NCBI GenBank assembly: GCA_905214715.1
Contig: CAJMMT010000014.1
Location: 1-58,871, forward strand
From: an uncultured bacterium
Lineage (GTDB): Bacteria > Bacteroidota > Bacteroidia > Bacteroidales > Muribaculaceae
DNA: 58,871 nt
Reading direction: 5' to 3'
Of this stretch, positions 43,037-51,997 are shown piece after piece. The translations under genes were made by a program, and so were the position numbers. The notes beneath the pieces were generated by a model, which saw only the letters and a program-made list of their open reading frames with translations, searched no databases and had not been told where the DNA came from. Numbering within the stretch: the first letter of the stretch is position 1; every line of letters begins with the position of its first letter.

Positions 43037-44071
43037 TTACAACTTCCTTCCGGTGAACATATAACGGATATCCTCGCCGATGTCGGCGAAAAAAGAATGT
43101 ACCGGAGTCAGTATGGGTCTGAATTGATGCCTGCGTGAAGGGGTAAGAACTTTCAATATGCGTTCGCGGCAGGTAATATCCATCATTGTGCCCATCTCAT
43201 ACGGCTCCCCGTCTATCTGCACCGGTCCCGGAGCAAGACGTGTGATCTGCGCTTCTTTGACTCGAAACGACTCTATGGTCTTGTTGGGGCCGAAACTCCC
43301 GGCAAGCATTCCTACACCGGCAAGCATGGTGTCTACAGGATTTCCACTGCGTATGACGGTTATGTCGAGCAGTCCGTCGGTCACTGAGGCTCCCGGAGCT
43401 ATGTAGACATTGTTGCCATATTGCGAAACATTGCAGACCGCGATTAGAAACGCTTCCTTTACAACCACCTCCCCTCCGATAGAGAGGGCATAGGCGGCCG
43501 GCTGGAAATTCAGGTATTCGACCAAGGCGTTACGCAGGTAGGAGAGTTTGCCGCGTCTACGTGTGTTGGCAAACTTATGGGCCACGGCGGCGTCGAATCC
43601 CAACCCGAATGTGCAGAAGAAATTGCGGCCGTTCACCATACCGCAGTCGCACATCTCGCAGTGGCCGCCGAGTATGATATCTATGGCCTTGTCGGGATGT
43701 TGCGGTATCTCAAGTGTGCGGGCAAGTCCGTTGCCGGAGCCGCAAGGTATTATGCCGAGTGCCGTTTCTGTACCGCAAAGAGCCGTGGCTACTTCGTTTA
43801 CAGTACCGTCGCCTCCAGCCACGACCACGAGAGGGCAGCCCCTTTCGGCGGCTCCGGTTGCAAGCCGCCGGGCATCGTCAGGCCCTTCCGTATACAGAGT
43901 GGTATACGGTATGCCGGCCTGCCGGAAGCGGCTCTCTACGGCCTCTCCGATACTGAATTTGCCGCGGGTGCCCGAGATTGGATTCACTATCACCAGCACT
44001 TCGCGTGGCAGTCCGGATTCGGAGGACCGGGGCGGTCCGGCAGGCGGTATGTTGTCGGTATGCTGATCCAT
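43037..44071 (-). CDS. Diacylglycerol kinase-family lipid kinase
   Basis: A 344-residue lipid kinase of the DAGK catalytic family (YegS/DgkB-like). The N-terminal domain has VLVIVNPISGTRG, the signature VVVAGGDGTVNEVATAL near residue 84 and PCGSGNGLARTL near 110. The C-terminal beta-sandwich ends with VQIDGEPYEMG, as is standard. It phosphorylates diacylglycerol or a related lipid at the inner membrane. It starts three bases past the rlmN stop. A Pro-rich stretch of about 20 residues precedes the domain. Confidence 0.9.
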   Translation of the reverse strand: MDQHTDNIPPAGPPRSSESGLPREVLVIVNPISGTRGKFSIGEAVESRFRQAGIPYTTLYTEGPDDARRLATGAAERGCPLVVVAGGDGTVNEVATALCGTETALGIIPCGSGNGLARTLEIPQHPDKAIDIILGGHCEMCDCGMVNGRNFFCTFGLGFDAAVAHKFANTRRRGKLSYLRNALVEYLNFQPAAYALSIGGEVVVKEAFLIAVCNVSQYGNNVYIAPGASVTDGLLDITVIRSGNPVDTMLAGVGMLAGSFGPNKTIESFRVKEAQITRLAPGPVQIDGEPYEMGTMMDITCRERILKVLTPSRRHQFRPILTPVHSFFADIGEDIRYMFTGRKL

Positions 44072-44074
44072 ATT

Positions 44075-45118
44075 CTATTTTTTCTTGCCTGAGGCGAGCA
44101 TTCCGCAGGCGGCCTCTATGTCTTCGCCGCGAGAGGCTCTGATGGTGGCCGTTATTCCCTGTTGATTAAGGAAATTGCGGAACATTATCATTCGCTCCTC
44201 GCTGCATGTGTGCAGTTCGGACCCGGGCAGCGCGTGGTAACGTATCAGGTTGACTCTGGCAGGTATGTTCCCGATCAGCTTCACGAGTTGGCGTGCATGG
44301 TCCATATCGTCGTTTATCCCACGCCACATTATGTACTCGAGCGACAGCCGGCGCTGTCCCGAAAAGTCGTAGGCTCCGAGTATTTTCATAACCTGAGTCA
44401 GAGGGAAAGCTTTCTGGGCCGGCATCATGCTTTCGCGCTGTGCCGCGTCGGGAGTGTGCACGCTCAATGCCACATGCACCTGGGTACGTTCCAACAGATC
44501 TTTCAATTCCGGAAGTTTCCCTACGGTAGAAACAGTGATGCGTTTCGGGCTCCAGGCCAGACCCCATGAAGAGGTAAGTATTTCGATAGCCCGTTCCACA
44601 GCCTTGAAATTATCGAGCGGCTCTCCCATACCCATAAACACAACGTTGCTGAGAGGCGTTGGTTCAGGTTGGCCGGCAGCCGGAGCCGGTGGAATGGATA
44701 ATATCTGGTTTATGATACGAGTGGCGGAAAGATTCGCCTTGAAGCCCATTTTCCCGGTGGCGCAGAAGTAGCAGTTCATCTTGCAGCCCACCTGCGACGA
44801 TACGCAGAGTGTGGCGCGGTCCCGATCTGGAATGTAAACCGATTCCACAGCCATTCCCGGGCCGGCCTCAAACAGGTATTTTACAGTTCCGTCTGCCGAA
44901 CGGCGACTTTTCACAGGGGCTTCGCGGCCTATCTCATAATGTTCCGACAACCACTGTCGGTTTTTCTTGGATATGTTTATCATATCGTCGAATGAGGTGG
45001 CACGTTTTCCGTATATCCATTCGGCCAGCTGTTTTCCCACGAATCTGGGCATTCCACCCTGAAGAGCCACTCCCTGCAGCTCTTCAAGATTCATCCCTAT
45101 AAGCGCTCTTTTATCCAT
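44075..45118 (-). CDS. rlmN: 23S rRNA (adenine2503-C2)-methyltransferase RlmN
   Basis: A 347-residue radical SAM methyltransferase that methylates A2503 of 23S rRNA and A37 of some tRNAs. The cluster-binding CxxxCxxC is C112-C116-C119 in CKMNCYFCATG. The methyl-carrying Cys338 lies in EAACGML near the C-terminus. The SAM-contact GMGEPLDNF motif is present, and the YIMWRGINDD block fits the family. It lies at the head of a run with the lipid kinase. Confidence 0.95.
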   Translation of the reverse strand: MDKRALIGMNLEELQGVALQGGMPRFVGKQLAEWIYGKRATSFDDMINISKKNRQWLSEHYEIGREAPVKSRRSADGTVKYLFEAGPGMAVESVYIPDRDRATLCVSSQVGCKMNCYFCATGKMGFKANLSATRIINQILSIPPAPAAGQPEPTPLSNVVFMGMGEPLDNFKAVERAIEILTSSWGLAWSPKRITVSTVGKLPELKDLLERTQVHVALSVHTPDAAQRESMMPAQKAFPLTQVMKILGAYDFSGQRRLSLEYIMWRGINDDMDHARQLVKLIGNIPARVNLIRYHALPGSELHTCSEERMIMFRNFLNQQGITATIRASRGEDIEAACGMLASGKKK

Positions 45119-45189
45119 AAATATCTGCTTTCTTGCGATAACCCCTTCCGCATATCCCTACTATATCCTACTATGCCCTTCCATATTAT

Positions 45190-45228
45190 AAAAATTCCCC
45201 GGACAATAATTATGCCCGGGGAATTTTA
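45190..45228. terminator. Terminator after the PpiD-like gene
   Basis: The palindrome AAAATTCCCCGG/CCGGGGAATTTT has tails that suit both strands. It separates the end of the PpiD-like gene from the rlmN promoter region. Confidence 0.85.
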
Positions 45229-45254
45229 TATCAGTGTGGGCAGTGCGTCTGTAA

Positions 45255-47390
45255 TCAGTCGCCTGCTTCGAACTTGTAAGCGTTGTTAACCAGTTTGTCG
45301 GCGCCCTTGAGCATTCCTGCCATGTCGGGGTTCACAAGCTGATAGTACTGCTGTTCGTAGGTGGCGTCGGTGAAGGGGAACTGTTCGGTCTTCTGGCCTT
45401 CGATAACGTAGGCGTAGATACCGTCTTCGCCTTTGACTACTTTCAGTTTGCGGTCGGCCTTCGAGCCGTTGATACGACCCAGTACCTTCGCATCCTGAAC
45501 GCCGGCTCCGCGTCCCTGACGTACGTTTGCCAGTTCGCGGGGCTCCACGCCCATTTTCGTGGCTACCTCGGCAATGGTCTTGCCCTGATATTTCTTCAGC
45601 AGAGCGTCGCCGGCTTTGGAGCGTCTTACTTTCTGGGTAAGATATTCGGTCACTTCTTTGTTGGATACCGGCTGGAAGTCTTCATATTCGGAGTCTACGG
45701 CTACGGCATAGAGCATCGGGGCGGTAGCGTCCTTGCATTCGTATATGTGGCCTACCTCGCCCGGTTTGCCGTCTATCATCGCCCAGCGCACTACCTGACG
45801 CGATTCGGGATAGTAGCGGTTGTAGCCCTTCATGCGGGGAACAGCGGGAGTGCTCTGTGTGAATTCAAATTCCTGAATATTGTATCCGGCCTTGGCGGCA
45901 TTTTCCGCAAAGGATTTGGCGGTAGTGTTCTTCTGCAGGAATTCCTCAAGTTTGGTGCGCTCGTCGTTCACGGTCTTGGTGCTCGGGTTGAGGTCGTAGG
46001 TAACTTCCTCGAAACTGTAGATGGCTTTCGGAGCGGAGCGTTTTGTAACTTTGGCCAATACGGCGCCCTGCGGAGTGCTCATAAGCGATATATATTGTCC
46101 CGCGGCGGCATTGAGCGAGTCGAGCTGAGACTTCTCTATGGCGTTGGTGCGGCCGTTGGCGGTAAACAGGGGTATCCACTGCTCGGCCTGACCCATTACG
46201 CTGTCGGGCGAGAAAGCTGTGGCGAGACTGTCGATCGCCAGACCGGCGTTGAGCTTGGCAAGTACTTTGGAGGGTAGGTTGGAGCCGGCTACCTGTACCA
46301 GATTAAGCTGTATGGAATCTGTCTCGAAATCTTTCTTACCCATCTTCACTGCGGTAAAGCCGCGCATATTTTCCGATACAAGCTGTACCTGACCGTCGGA
46401 TGCGTTTTCAACGAAGTTCTTCACCGAGCCGGACTGAAGGTCGGAGGCGCGTACCTCGCGGCGCTGTGAACTTACCCCTTCTTTACGGAGGTTCGCGGGA
46501 ATGGCGCCCCCGGTGCTGTCAGAGAGAGCGGCAATAGTTTTCTTCGCGAGCTCCTTGGCTGCCGCGCGGTCTGCTGCGGAGGGCGCTATGCTTACGGCGA
46601 TGAAACTTACCGACTTGGTGGGCTCCTCTACCTTGAATTCATTCTTATTCTCCTGATAAGCCTGCTGTATTTCGGCGGCGCTTACCGGATATTCCTTTTC
46701 ATCGAGCTGACCGTAAGGACGGTATGCAAGACGTATCTGTTTTGTGGCCACATAGTCGTCATACAGGGCTTTCTTGTCAAGATCGTTGGCCTTCACTGTG
46801 CCGTATAGCAGACGCTGGTATCCGTTGCGTGCCACCATCTTCTTGGTCTCTTCTTCCATGGCGAGCCATGCGCGCTGGAAAGGTTCGGCCTGTGCCTGGG
46901 TAAGACCGTTGCGGGTGGGATTGAATATTACTTCGTAAGCCTGATTGGGGTTGGATACTGTTACTCCTGCCTGGTTGAGCGACTGGATTATTTCCTGAAG
47001 TCCCTGCTGATTCACCGGGTTTTCCAGAACGTAGAAACGAAGCTGTGCGGGAGTCACACGCAGTCCGGCACGCTTGGCGGCGTTGTCGAGCAGTGTTGTC
47101 CCTACCAGTTCCTCGACTGCCATCTCTGCCAACACCTGGGTGTCGAAGTCGGCAAATTGTTGCGGATTCTGCTGACGGGCCTGTTCAAGGCGGCGGTTCA
47201 GTTCTTCGCGCTTGCGCTGGTACTCGGTATAGTCAATCTTCGTGCCGCCTATCTTGGCTACCGTGGTGTGGTCGCCAAACAGATTGCGGCTGTTGGTCAG
47301 GGCATCGCCGACGATGAACGCAAGCAGCGCCACGCCAATTATGACGAGCAGCAGCACCGACTTGCTCCTAATCTTTTCTAATGTTGCCAT
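45255..47390 (-). CDS. PpiD-like periplasmic peptidyl-prolyl isomerase/chaperone
   Basis: A 711-residue protein with one N-terminal membrane anchor (LLLVIIGVALLAFIVGDAL, about 13-31) and a SurA/PpiD-type chaperone domain (TKIDYTEYQRKREELNRRL, then QVLAEMAVEELVGTTLLDNAAKRAGL). A parvulin-like rotamase region lies in the middle and a second helical chaperone segment at the C-terminus. It is expected to face the periplasm and help outer-membrane proteins fold. The length fits Bacteroidetes SurA_N/PpiD proteins. It is transcribed apart from metK by its own promoter. Confidence 0.9.
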   Translation of the reverse strand: MATLEKIRSKSVLLLVIIGVALLAFIVGDALTNSRNLFGDHTTVAKIGGTKIDYTEYQRKREELNRRLEQARQQNPQQFADFDTQVLAEMAVEELVGTTLLDNAAKRAGLRVTPAQLRFYVLENPVNQQGLQEIIQSLNQAGVTVSNPNQAYEVIFNPTRNGLTQAQAEPFQRAWLAMEEETKKMVARNGYQRLLYGTVKANDLDKKALYDDYVATKQIRLAYRPYGQLDEKEYPVSAAEIQQAYQENKNEFKVEEPTKSVSFIAVSIAPSAADRAAAKELAKKTIAALSDSTGGAIPANLRKEGVSSQRREVRASDLQSGSVKNFVENASDGQVQLVSENMRGFTAVKMGKKDFETDSIQLNLVQVAGSNLPSKVLAKLNAGLAIDSLATAFSPDSVMGQAEQWIPLFTANGRTNAIEKSQLDSLNAAAGQYISLMSTPQGAVLAKVTKRSAPKAIYSFEEVTYDLNPSTKTVNDERTKLEEFLQKNTTAKSFAENAAKAGYNIQEFEFTQSTPAVPRMKGYNRYYPESRQVVRWAMIDGKPGEVGHIYECKDATAPMLYAVAVDSEYEDFQPVSNKEVTEYLTQKVRRSKAGDALLKKYQGKTIAEVATKMGVEPRELANVRQGRGAGVQDAKVLGRINGSKADRKLKVVKGEDGIYAYVIEGQKTEQFPFTDATYEQQYYQLVNPDMAGMLKGADKLVNNAYKFEAGD

Positions 47391-47504
47391 TGATTCTGAA
47401 TATAGCTGTAATTGTTTTTGTTTCTACAAGTTACTTCGAACTATCCGCCGATGGCGGACAGCCCGAAATTCAGGGGCCGGACCATAGTCCCGCCCCTTAG
47501 CTTG

Positions 47505-47512
47505 CAAAGATA
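47505..47512 (-). promoter_or_regulatory. -7 promoter box of the PpiD-like gene
   Basis: TATCTTTG on the minus strand matches TAnnTTTG; a TTAG about 20 bp upstream may serve as a weak -33 box. The leader would be about 110 nt. Confidence 0.55.
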
Positions 47513-47564
47513 ACATTTTTCAGCACCTTAGCCTAACTTTTTTTGAAAAGTTTTAAATAACCCT

Positions 47565-48905
47565 TTATTTTAGTCCGAATGCGCGGCGTATGTCGTCTAC
47601 ACGGTCGGTCTTTTCCCAGGTGAAGAGTTCTACCTCTTTTACAAGGGGGGCGTTGTCGTAACGCGAAGCGAATGTTTTGCGCACAATCTCGTTTTTACGT
47701 CCCATATGGCCGTATGCGGCCGTCTCGGCATAGATCGGTTCGCGCAGTTTGAGTGTACGCTCTATCGAGGCCGGACGAAGGTCAAACAGCTCCTTGATCT
47801 TGGCGGCTATCTCCGCGTCGCTCTCTTTAACATGGCTGCGACCGTAGGTGTTGACGAATATGCTCACCGGCTCGGCTATGCCTATGGCATAAGCCACCTG
47901 CACAAGAACCTCGTCGGCAACTCCGGCTGCAACCAGATTTTTGGCTATGTAGCGGCAGGCGTAAGCTGCCGAGCGGTCTACTTTCGAGGGGTCTTTGCCT
48001 GAGAAAGCTCCCCCTCCGTGCGCTCCGCGACCACCGTAGGTGTCTACTATTATTTTGCGTCCGGTCAGCCCCGTGTCGGCATGGGGACCCCCGAATACGA
48101 ATTTACCGGTGGGATTCACGTGCAGTATCAGCTTGTCGTCAAACAGATTGCGGATTTCCTCAGGAAGCTTGTCCTTTACACGTGGCAGGAGGATTTCTTC
48201 CACATCCTTGCGTATGCGCTCCAGCATCATGCGGTCGGCACTCTCCTGACCTGCCGGAGTATCTTCGATAGGGGTTACGAACTCATCGTGCTGGGTAGAG
48301 ATGACTATGGTGTGTATTCTCAGCGGTTTCCCATCTTCATTATATTCTACCGTAACCTGACTTTTGGCATCGGGACGCAGATATGACGTAAGTTTCCCTT
48401 TACGGTAATATGACATTTCCTTACCTTCGCGCCGTATGGCGGCGAGTTCGGTCAGCAACAGATTTGAGAGATCGAGGGTAAGGGGCATCAGGTTTTCCGT
48501 TTCGTTAACGGCATATCCGAACATCATTCCCTGGTCGCCGGCGCCTTGGAGCTCCTCTTTTGTCTCGCCTTCCTGACCTGTGCGATCTACGCCACGGTTG
48601 ATATCGGCGCTCTGTTCGTGGATTGTTGACAGTATTCCGCAGCTGTCGCCGTCAAAGCGGTACGCACCCCGGTTGTAACCGATGCGGTTTATCAGATCTC
48701 GTACGCTTCCATGTATGTCGATATAAGCCTCCGAGGTTACTTCGCCGGCTACTACCACCTGACCTGTGGTGCAGAGAGTCTCTATGGCCACATGACTGCG
48801 GGGGTCGCGGGCCAGGAATTCGTCAAGTAGAGTGTCGCTTATCTGGTCGGCCACTTTGTCGGGATGGCCTTCGGAGACTGACTCCGATGTGAAAAGATAG
48901 GTCAT
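47565..48905 (-). CDS. metK: S-adenosylmethionine synthase
   Basis: A 446-residue methionine adenosyltransferase that makes SAM from methionine and ATP. Signatures are the N-terminal TSESVSEGHPDKVADQISD, the GAGDQGMMFGYA motif (first family signature), and GGGAFSGKDPSKVDRSAAY (second signature, P-loop-like). It is longer than the E. coli enzyme (about 384 residues), as is usual in Bacteroidetes, because of an insert around residues 155-200 (KEMSYYRKGKLTSYL). Expression should be feedback-controlled by the SAM-II-like riboswitch upstream. Confidence 0.97.
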   Translation of the reverse strand: MTYLFTSESVSEGHPDKVADQISDTLLDEFLARDPRSHVAIETLCTTGQVVVAGEVTSEAYIDIHGSVRDLINRIGYNRGAYRFDGDSCGILSTIHEQSADINRGVDRTGQEGETKEELQGAGDQGMMFGYAVNETENLMPLTLDLSNLLLTELAAIRREGKEMSYYRKGKLTSYLRPDAKSQVTVEYNEDGKPLRIHTIVISTQHDEFVTPIEDTPAGQESADRMMLERIRKDVEEILLPRVKDKLPEEIRNLFDDKLILHVNPTGKFVFGGPHADTGLTGRKIIVDTYGGRGAHGGGAFSGKDPSKVDRSAAYACRYIAKNLVAAGVADEVLVQVAYAIGIAEPVSIFVNTYGRSHVKESDAEIAAKIKELFDLRPASIERTLKLREPIYAETAAYGHMGRKNEIVRKTFASRYDNAPLVKEVELFTWEKTDRVDDIRRAFGLK

Positions 48906-48978
48906 GTTAAATTATTTTTTTTGTTTCGTTATCAATTGTTTGGTTGTTGTCTCTTTCCGGGCGTAGGGTGAGGGGGAT

Positions 48979-49015
48979 AAAAAAAGCATCTGGCAACCAT
49001 GTGGTTCCAAATGCT
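48979..49015 (-). terminator. metK: Riboswitch-controlled intrinsic terminator upstream of metK
   Basis: On the minus strand AGCATTTGG-AACC pairs with GGTT-(G)-CCAGATGCT, a 13-bp stem with one bulged G, and is followed by seven Ts. It lies about 74 bases before the metK start codon. Its 5' arm overlaps the sequence that can pair with the aptamer. Confidence 0.85.
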
Positions 49016-49100
49016 AAATCTTGCTGTCGTCTGGACACTCGGCCCTGAAAGGGGGAGTGGCGGCCCCTTCTGGACTCGCCATCCCGGGGTGCGGAGCAGT

Positions 49101-49180
49101 TTTAGCATTTGTTTGGCATGTCGTTTCGAATAGAATCGTCGCATGCAGAGTGGTTGCAAGCAGCCAAATTTGTCCACTCT
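49101..49180 (-). promoter_or_regulatory. metK: SAM-II-like riboswitch aptamer
   Basis: On the minus strand P1 is AGAGTGG (49180-49174) with CCACTCT (49153-49147). Its loop contains ATTTGGCTGCTTGCAA, which matches the SAM-II loop pattern ATTT..C.G..TTGCA. The 3' pseudoknot strand is CAAATGCTAAAA, like the family's AAATGTAGCTAAAAA. Between them an extra GCATG/CATGC hairpin is inserted, which the shortest SAM-II examples lack. Position before metK fits. The 3' strand AAATGCTAAA is perfectly complementary to TTTAGCATTT at 49018-49009 in the terminator, giving a clear antiterminator. Confidence 0.8.
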
Positions 49181-49218
49181 ATTTCAGGCTCTGGATATCT
49201 CAGGCTTGAAATGTATCG

Positions 49219-49226
49219 CAAATATA
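49219..49226 (-). promoter_or_regulatory. metK: -7 promoter box of metK
   Basis: TATATTTG on the minus strand matches TAnnTTTG and gives a leader of about 310 nt that contains the riboswitch. No clear -33 box is visible. Confidence 0.55.
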
Positions 49227-49298
49227 ATAAAAAAACGGTGATCAGCTCTCTTCCGACTCATATTTTTCGGGAAAATACGACTTAAAAGCCGTAACCTA

Positions 49299-49330
49299 TT
49301 GCATATTTTGCAGATTATTCATTAAATTTG
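49299..49330 (+). promoter_or_regulatory. Promoter upstream of MITE-like element 2
   Basis: TTG, a 21-bp spacer and TAAATTTG (49323-49330) fit the consensus. It would transcribe through the MITE-like element toward the hypothetical gene and the cytochrome bd genes. Confidence 0.5.
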
Positions 49331-49352
49331 TAAATTCAGTCATTCATAATAT

Positions 49353-49540
49353 AAGTAAGTGTTCAAATTTAATTTATGTTTTATGCGAGTTTATTTTTGA
49401 GTCGATAACGGTGCGGGTGAAAGTAGGATATAGATGTATCCGGCTGAGCGACAATCTGTAAGAGCGGCCAAAATGGAAACGGCAGAAAGCATAAAAGGAT
49501 ATCAAAACACTTACTATCTGTTGAATTTGAATACTTACTT
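49353..49540. mobile_element. MITE-like element 2 with 20-bp inverted ends and 5-bp target duplication
   Basis: The left end is AAGTAAGTGTTCAAATTTAA and the right end, read inward, is AAGTAAGTATTCAAATTCAA (18 of 20 identical). The flanks are AATAT on both sides (49348-49352 and 49541-49545), a clean 5-bp duplication. The 188-bp unit has no coding capacity. It lies between a promoter and the next gene, so it forms part of that gene's leader; its right end is 17 bp from the ATG. The ends resemble those of element 1 at 7962-8160. Confidence 0.75.
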
Positions 49541-49557
49541 AATATTCATTGTTGATA

Positions 49558-50106
49558 ATGAAACAGTCTGACAAAGATTTTTTGCTCATAAGTCGTTGCC
49601 ACAACGATGAGCAGCGCATCAAAATGCTTGAGTTCTTCCGGTTCCTTGAAAATTCAGGCATACCTTACGAGTCTTTCTCGGTAAAGGTGCAGGACTTGCG
49701 TATAAAGCCCGAAACAGTAGAGCAGCTCGGACTTGACGCCATGAAAGATCTGGCTATAGATTTCGACATATATCTTACGGGACGCAAAATAACCTTTAAT
49801 TTATTCTCGTCCACGCGCTTTTCATCCCTTCCCAACAAGACGGAGGCGGTGATTCGCTATTCGGTTCAGCGTGCTCTGAGAGGATATTATTCCCAGAAAG
49901 GTGTTCTTCCTGATGTGGAAACCTATAATGCCGTGGCCGAGGCCATTGTCGTTGCCGTACGCCAGCATTTCATCGCTCTCAATATAAATACCCCTACGGT
50001 ATTTGACATGCGTATGGAATCTCCCTGGTTCTGGGGTGATGACATTGAGATCTGGCTTCTGAGAGGGTCGAATTTCGACAAACTCTGCTCCGCGCTTCTC
50101 GTTTGA
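49558..50106 (+). CDS. Hypothetical protein upstream of the cytochrome bd genes
   Basis: A 182-residue soluble protein with no domain I recognise. It has mixed alpha/beta character, a conserved-looking FFRFLENSGIPYESFSVKV segment, and an aromatic C-terminal block SPWFWGDDIEIW. The ATG at 49558 was chosen over a TTG nine bases upstream. It is 28 bp before the DUF4492 gene on the same strand and may be co-transcribed with cydAB. Composition is like the core genome. Confidence 0.7.
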   Translation: MKQSDKDFLLISRCHNDEQRIKMLEFFRFLENSGIPYESFSVKVQDLRIKPETVEQLGLDAMKDLAIDFDIYLTGRKITFNLFSSTRFSSLPNKTEAVIRYSVQRALRGYYSQKGVLPDVETYNAVAEAIVVAVRQHFIALNINTPTVFDMRMESPWFWGDDIEIWLLRGSNFDKLCSALLV

Positions 50107-50134
50107 GGAGAGCCGGAACCAAGCCGACATTGCC

Positions 50135-50395
50135 ATGGATGCCAAGTCTTCTTCCAAAAGCTGTTCCGCAGCCCACTCGCAGGCGGGATGGCTGAGCCGT
50201 GTCATAGACCTGTATGCCGACGGCTTCCGCTCGATGAGGGTAGGTCGAAAGTTATGGGTGCTCATATTGATCAAGCTCGCTATACTTTTCGGTATCCTGA
50301 AAGTGTTTTTCTTTCCTGATTTGCTGCAACGCGACTACGATTCCGATTCTGAAAGGGCAGAGGCGGTGCGCTCGCACCTTATCCAAGATAACTAA
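50135..50395 (+). CDS. DUF4492 small membrane protein
   Basis: An 86-residue protein with one membrane helix (LWVLILIKLAILFGILKVFFF, about 44-64) preceded by LYADGFRSMRVGRKL. In Bacteroidetes and Epsilonproteobacteria this DUF4492 family is almost always found just before cydA, as here (30-bp gap). It may be a small accessory subunit of cytochrome bd, by analogy to CydX, but this is unproven. Confidence 0.85.
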   Translation: MDAKSSSKSCSAAHSQAGWLSRVIDLYADGFRSMRVGRKLWVLILIKLAILFGILKVFFFPDLLQRDYDSDSERAEAVRSHLIQDN

Positions 50396-50425
50396 CACGC
50401 TCTAACGGGCTTAAAAACTATAACC

Positions 50426-51997
50426 ATGACAGACTTGTTTCAGACCGTCGACTGGTCGCGATACCAGTTCGCGTTGACGGCTATGTATCACTGGCTGTTC
50501 GTGCCGCTGACCATAGGGCTTTCGCTTATCGTGGCGATTATGGAAAGCGCGTATGTAAAGACCGGTGACGAGAAATGGAAGAAAATCACAAAATTCTGGA
50601 TGACCCTTTTCGGCATCAATTTCGCGTGCGGTGTCGCTACTGGTATAATCCTTGAATTCGAGTTCGGCACGAACTGGAGTAATTACAGCTGGTTTGTAGG
50701 CGATATTTTCGGTGCCCCGCTTGCAATAGAAGGTATAGTGGCTTTCTTCCTTGAGGCCACTTTTGTGGCGGTTATGTTTTTCGGATGGGAGAAGGTATCA
50801 AAGAGATTCCATCTCGCATCGACATGGCTTGTGGCCATAGGAGTGTCGCTATCGGCATTATGGATTCTTGTGGCCAACGCATGGATGCAGAATCCTGTGG
50901 GCATGCGTTTCGATCCGGCTCAGATGAGGAACGTGATGGACAATTTCTGGGAAGTGGCTTTCAACAGTGTGTCCATGAACAAGTTCTTCCATGCCGTTAC
51001 CTCCGGATGGGTGCTTGCCGCCGTGTTTGTTATCGGAGTAAGCTCGTGGTTATTGTGGCGCAAGCGTAATCTGCTTGTGGCAAGGGATTCCATAAAAGTG
51101 GCTTCTTGGGTTGGACTCGCCGGAATTATCCTGACCATGTGGACCGGCGACGGCTCCGCAGTGGCCGTAGCCCGGGTGCAGCCTATGAAATTGGCCGCCA
51201 TGGAAGGTCTTTACAACGGTAAGGTGGGTCAGGAACTGGTAGGGTTCGGAATACTGAATACCGACAAGAAGCCGGGCGATGACCGGAAGGCTATCTTTGC
51301 CGAGGTCTCGATTCCATACGGCCTCTCGGTACTTGCCAACCATGACCCTAATACCTTCGTGCCGGGTATCAACGACCTTATTGAGGGTGTGGCCCTGACC
51401 CCCGAAGGAGATACCATCAACACCGTAAGCTATGCCGAACGTATAGAACGCGGACTTATGGCCCGCAAGGCTCTGGCCGAGTACGGAGAAGCGATGGAAA
51501 AGGGCGACAAGGCCGGTATGGAGACTGCCCAGGCACGTCTGAAAGAGGACTATAAGTATTTCGGTTACGGCTATCTTGAATCTCCCGAAAAGGCTGTTCC
51601 TCCGGTAGCGCTCACATTCTACTCTTTCCGTGTGATGGTCATAGCCGGCGGTTACCTGCTCCTCTTGTTTATCCTCGCCATATTCATGCTTAAGTGGAAA
51701 GATGCGTGGCTGGAACGCCGCTGGGTACACTGGCTCGGCATTTTATCGATCCCTGTCGTGTGGATATGCAGCCAGGCCGGATGGATTGTGGCTGAGGTAG
51801 GACGTCAGCCCTGGGTCATTCAGGACCTTATGCCTACCGGTGTGGCCGTATCTGACGTTCCGGTTCAGGGAGTGCAGACCACATTCTGGATTTTCGCGAT
51901 ACTTTTCACCCTGATGCTGGCAGCTGAAATCAGCATCATGGTAAGATATATAAACCGGCAGTCAAAAGCCGATATACTAACCTCTAAACATGTATGA
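50426..51997 (+). CDS. cydA: Cytochrome bd ubiquinol oxidase subunit I
   Basis: A 523-residue membrane subunit of the quinol:oxygen oxidoreductase. Haem ligands are H22 in MYHWLF and H189 in KFFHAVTSGW. The conserved acidic residues E102 and E110 of the proton or haem d region lie in the AIEGIVAFFLEATF block. The stretch between about residues 250 and 395 holds the quinol-binding loop. The protein allows respiration at very low oxygen, known in Bacteroides as nanaerobic growth. It overlaps cydB by 4 bp. Confidence 0.96.
   Translation: MTDLFQTVDWSRYQFALTAMYHWLFVPLTIGLSLIVAIMESAYVKTGDEKWKKITKFWMTLFGINFACGVATGIILEFEFGTNWSNYSWFVGDIFGAPLAIEGIVAFFLEATFVAVMFFGWEKVSKRFHLASTWLVAIGVSLSALWILVANAWMQNPVGMRFDPAQMRNVMDNFWEVAFNSVSMNKFFHAVTSGWVLAAVFVIGVSSWLLWRKRNLLVARDSIKVASWVGLAGIILTMWTGDGSAVAVARVQPMKLAAMEGLYNGKVGQELVGFGILNTDKKPGDDRKAIFAEVSIPYGLSVLANHDPNTFVPGINDLIEGVALTPEGDTINTVSYAERIERGLMARKALAEYGEAMEKGDKAGMETAQARLKEDYKYFGYGYLESPEKAVPPVALTFYSFRVMVIAGGYLLLLFILAIFMLKWKDAWLERRWVHWLGILSIPVVWICSQAGWIVAEVGRQPWVIQDLMPTGVAVSDVPVQGVQTTFWIFAILFTLMLAAEISIMVRYINRQSKADILTSKHV

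Noticed and set aside
43548..44092. Two long plus-strand frames opposite the lipid kinase gene
   Set aside because: They are shadows of a GC-rich gene with a clear DAGK signature on the minus strand, and no start or promoter context supports them.
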